Below, piece after piece: positions 6,637 through 7,730 of a stretch of 7,730 nt of DNA (positions are counted from its first letter, which is position 1; every line of letters begins with the position of its first letter). A program made the translations under genes and the position numbers. Where the stretch lies: contig DAOVGH010000013.1 in the NCBI GenBank assembly GCA_030672485.1, forward strand, positions 1 to 7,730. The letters are read 5' to 3'. Under the pieces are notes generated by a model. That model was not told the origin of the DNA. It did no database searches and worked only from the letters and a program-made list of their open reading frames with translations. This DNA comes from Desulfobacterales bacterium. GTDB lineage: Bacteria > Desulfobacterota > DSM-4660 > Desulfatiglandales > B25-G16.

Positions 6637-6930
6637 TTGGCCAAGACAAAGACAGATTTAACCTGGCAGGAACTGGAGATCGGAGGCATCGTTGCCAATC
6701 CGGGCAATGCCGCTGAATACAAGACAGGGGACTGGAGGTCCCTGAGACCTGTGTGGGATACAAAGAGATGTGTAAGATGTGGAGCCTGTTATATATTCTG
6801 CCCTGATGCAGCTGTTTGTGAAACTGAGGAAGGCTACTTTGAGACAGATCTTTACTACTGCAAGGGATGCGGGATTTGTGCCCATGAATGCCCCACCCAG
6901 GCCATAGCAATGGTTGAGGAGGAAGAGTAA
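6637..6930 (+). CDS. porD: 2-oxoacid:ferredoxin oxidoreductase, delta subunit (two 4Fe-4S, PorD-like)
   Basis: 97-residue ferredoxin-like delta subunit that passes electrons from the TPP centre to external ferredoxin. Two complete 4Fe-4S motifs are visible: Cys45, 48, 51, 55 (CVRCGACYIFCP) and Cys75, 78, 81, 85 (CKGCGICAHECP). Each is CxxCxxCxxxCP, and the spacing between them fits PorD. The upstream part (GGIVANPGNAAEYKTGDWRSLRPVWD) is the PorD-specific extension that sets it apart from free ferredoxins. One extra Cys (61) lies between the clusters. The start is TTG, chosen because of the strong GGAGGAG site. The stop overlaps the ATG of the alpha subunit (TAATG), and a second strong site, GAGGAGG (6916-6922), lies in its last codons, so delta and alpha are translationally coupled. 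Confidence 0.92.
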   Translation: MAKTKTDLTWQELEIGGIVANPGNAAEYKTGDWRSLRPVWDTKRCVRCGACYIFCPDAAVCETEEGYFETDLYYCKGCGICAHECPTQAIAMVEEEE

Positions 6931-7730
6931 TGGGCAAAAGAATTGGGTTGGAGGTTTCTTTGTCCGCTGCAGAGGCGGTAAAAATGGCAAATGTGGATTG
7001 CATCGGCGCCTATCCCATCACGCCCCAGACACATATTGTTGAACATCTCTCGGAATTGGTCAATGACGGTGAGCTGGATGCGGAATTTATACCGGTAGAG
7101 TCCGAACACTCTGCCATGAGTGTGTGTGCCGGTGTAGCAGCAGTGGGGGCAAGGGCATTTACCTGCACCAGTTCCCAGGGGCTTGCATTGATGAACGAAA
7201 TTGTCCATATTGTGGCCTCTATGCGCCTTCCCATGGTGATGATCCTGGCAAATAGGTCTATGTCAGGCCCCATAAGCATTTGGAACGATCATAGCGATGT
7301 TATGTCTATCCGGGATTGCGGATGGGTTCAGGTATTTGCCAATAATGGACAGGAGGTATTTGATCACGTGCTTTTCGGATACAGGGTAGCAGAAAGCCAG
7401 AAGGTTATGCTCCCTGTTATGATTCACATTGACGGTTTCATATTGACGCATGTTATTGAACCGGTGGAGTTCTGGGAAACAGAACAGGTAGAGAGATATC
7501 TGCCCGCGTTTAAGCCCATTCATGCGTTGCATCCTGACAGGCCGGTCACCATGGGCCCCCTTGGAATGCCCGATATCTTTTCAGAGGCCAAGGTGGCCCA
7601 GGATGAGGCACTCATCCAATCAAAGGGTGAGATTATGTCTGCATGGAAGGAGCTTGGGGAGACGGTGGGGAGATATTATAAGCCCATTGAAACATATAAG
7701 AGTGAAGACGCAGAAACCCTCTTTATCACC
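6930..7730 (+). CDS. porA: 2-oxoacid:ferredoxin oxidoreductase, alpha subunit (PorA-like), 3'-partial
   Basis: The frame opens with ATG at 6930, overlapping the porD stop, and runs 267 codons to the window edge without a stop. Family members have about 390 residues, so roughly a third is missing. Translation begins MGKRIGLEVSLSAAEAV, and the family hallmarks follow: YPITPQT (28-34), ESEHSAMS (57-64), TSSQGL (80-85) and NRSMSGPISIWNDHSD (108-123). Thr31, Glu57 and Arg109 appear to match residues that contact the 2-oxoacid and TPP in Desulfovibrio africanus pyruvate:ferredoxin oxidoreductase; that equivalence is from memory and alignment by eye. The rest of the visible part (DGFILTHVIEPVEFW, then GPLGMPDIF) is also typical of the PorA pyrimidine-binding domain and linker. 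Pyruvate is the best substrate guess. The TPP-binding beta subunit (porB) is expected directly downstream, outside the window. Confidence 0.93.
   Translation, partial: MGKRIGLEVSLSAAEAVKMANVDCIGAYPITPQTHIVEHLSELVNDGELDAEFIPVESEHSAMSVCAGVAAVGARAFTCTSSQGLALMNEIVHIVASMRLPMVMILANRSMSGPISIWNDHSDVMSIRDCGWVQVFANNGQEVFDHVLFGYRVAESQKVMLPVMIHIDGFILTHVIEPVEFWETEQVERYLPAFKPIHALHPDRPVTMGPLGMPDIFSEAKVAQDEALIQSKGEIMSAWKELGETVGRYYKPIETYKSEDAETLFIT

Noticed and set aside
6167..7003. 278-codon minus-strand open frame across porC, porD and porA
   Set aside because: It is antisense to three well-supported genes with clear motifs, and its translation is low-complexity Ser/Leu/Pro-rich without domain features.
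1..7730. CRISPR arrays, tRNAs, insertion sequences or defence systems
   Set aside because: No regularly spaced repeats, tRNA-like T-loop patterns, transposase motifs or long inverted repeats were seen. Nearly all the sequence is explained by seven metabolic or signalling genes plus the permease.

Overview
The window carries an ordinary-looking bacterial acetate / acetyl-CoA metabolism locus, all on the + strand and densely packed. The cytoplasmic PAS histidine kinase of the HEINNP type, stand-alone receiver, AcuC-type deacetylase and split PorCDA-type ferredoxin oxidoreductase together suggest an anaerobic bacterium, perhaps a sulfate-reducing or syntrophic deltaproteobacterium (Desulfobacterota). 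That assignment is inferred from gene content only; no taxonomic marker is present.

Layout. 1-1874: acetyl-CoA synthetase (acs), whose 5' end lies outside the window. 1874-3370: soluble two-PAS histidine kinase, joined to acs by a TAATG stop/start overlap. 3473-4303: TauE/SafE-family (TSUP) membrane permease, visibly more AT-rich than its neighbours and bounded by gaps of 102 and 167 bp. 4471-4860: single-domain CheY-like response regulator. 4862-5977: AcuC/HDAC-family deacetylase starting at TTG, one base after the regulator stop. A 94-bp gap (5978-6071) holds a good sigma70-like promoter candidate. 6072-6620, 6637-6930 and 6930-7730 (running off the right edge): gamma, delta and alpha subunits of a 2-oxoacid:ferredoxin oxidoreductase (porC-porD-porA). 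The beta (TPP) subunit presumably follows outside the window. No stretch longer than 300 bp lacks a gene. I saw no tRNA, rRNA, CRISPR array, insertion sequence or long repeat.

How the genes may work together. Acs activates acetate to acetyl-CoA. Acs enzymes are classically switched off by acetylation of the lysine in the PKTRSGK motif, which is present here, and AcuC-type enzymes can reverse such acetylation. The Por complex interconverts acetyl-CoA + CO2 + reduced ferredoxin with pyruvate + CoA. The kinase and receiver are candidates for a two-component switch over this acetyl-CoA node. The permease between them could be a later insertion, or an organic-anion or sulfur-compound transporter. 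These links are inference from synteny. I do not see an undescribed system; the most interesting point is the combined layout of acs, kinase, receiver and deacetylase next to por.
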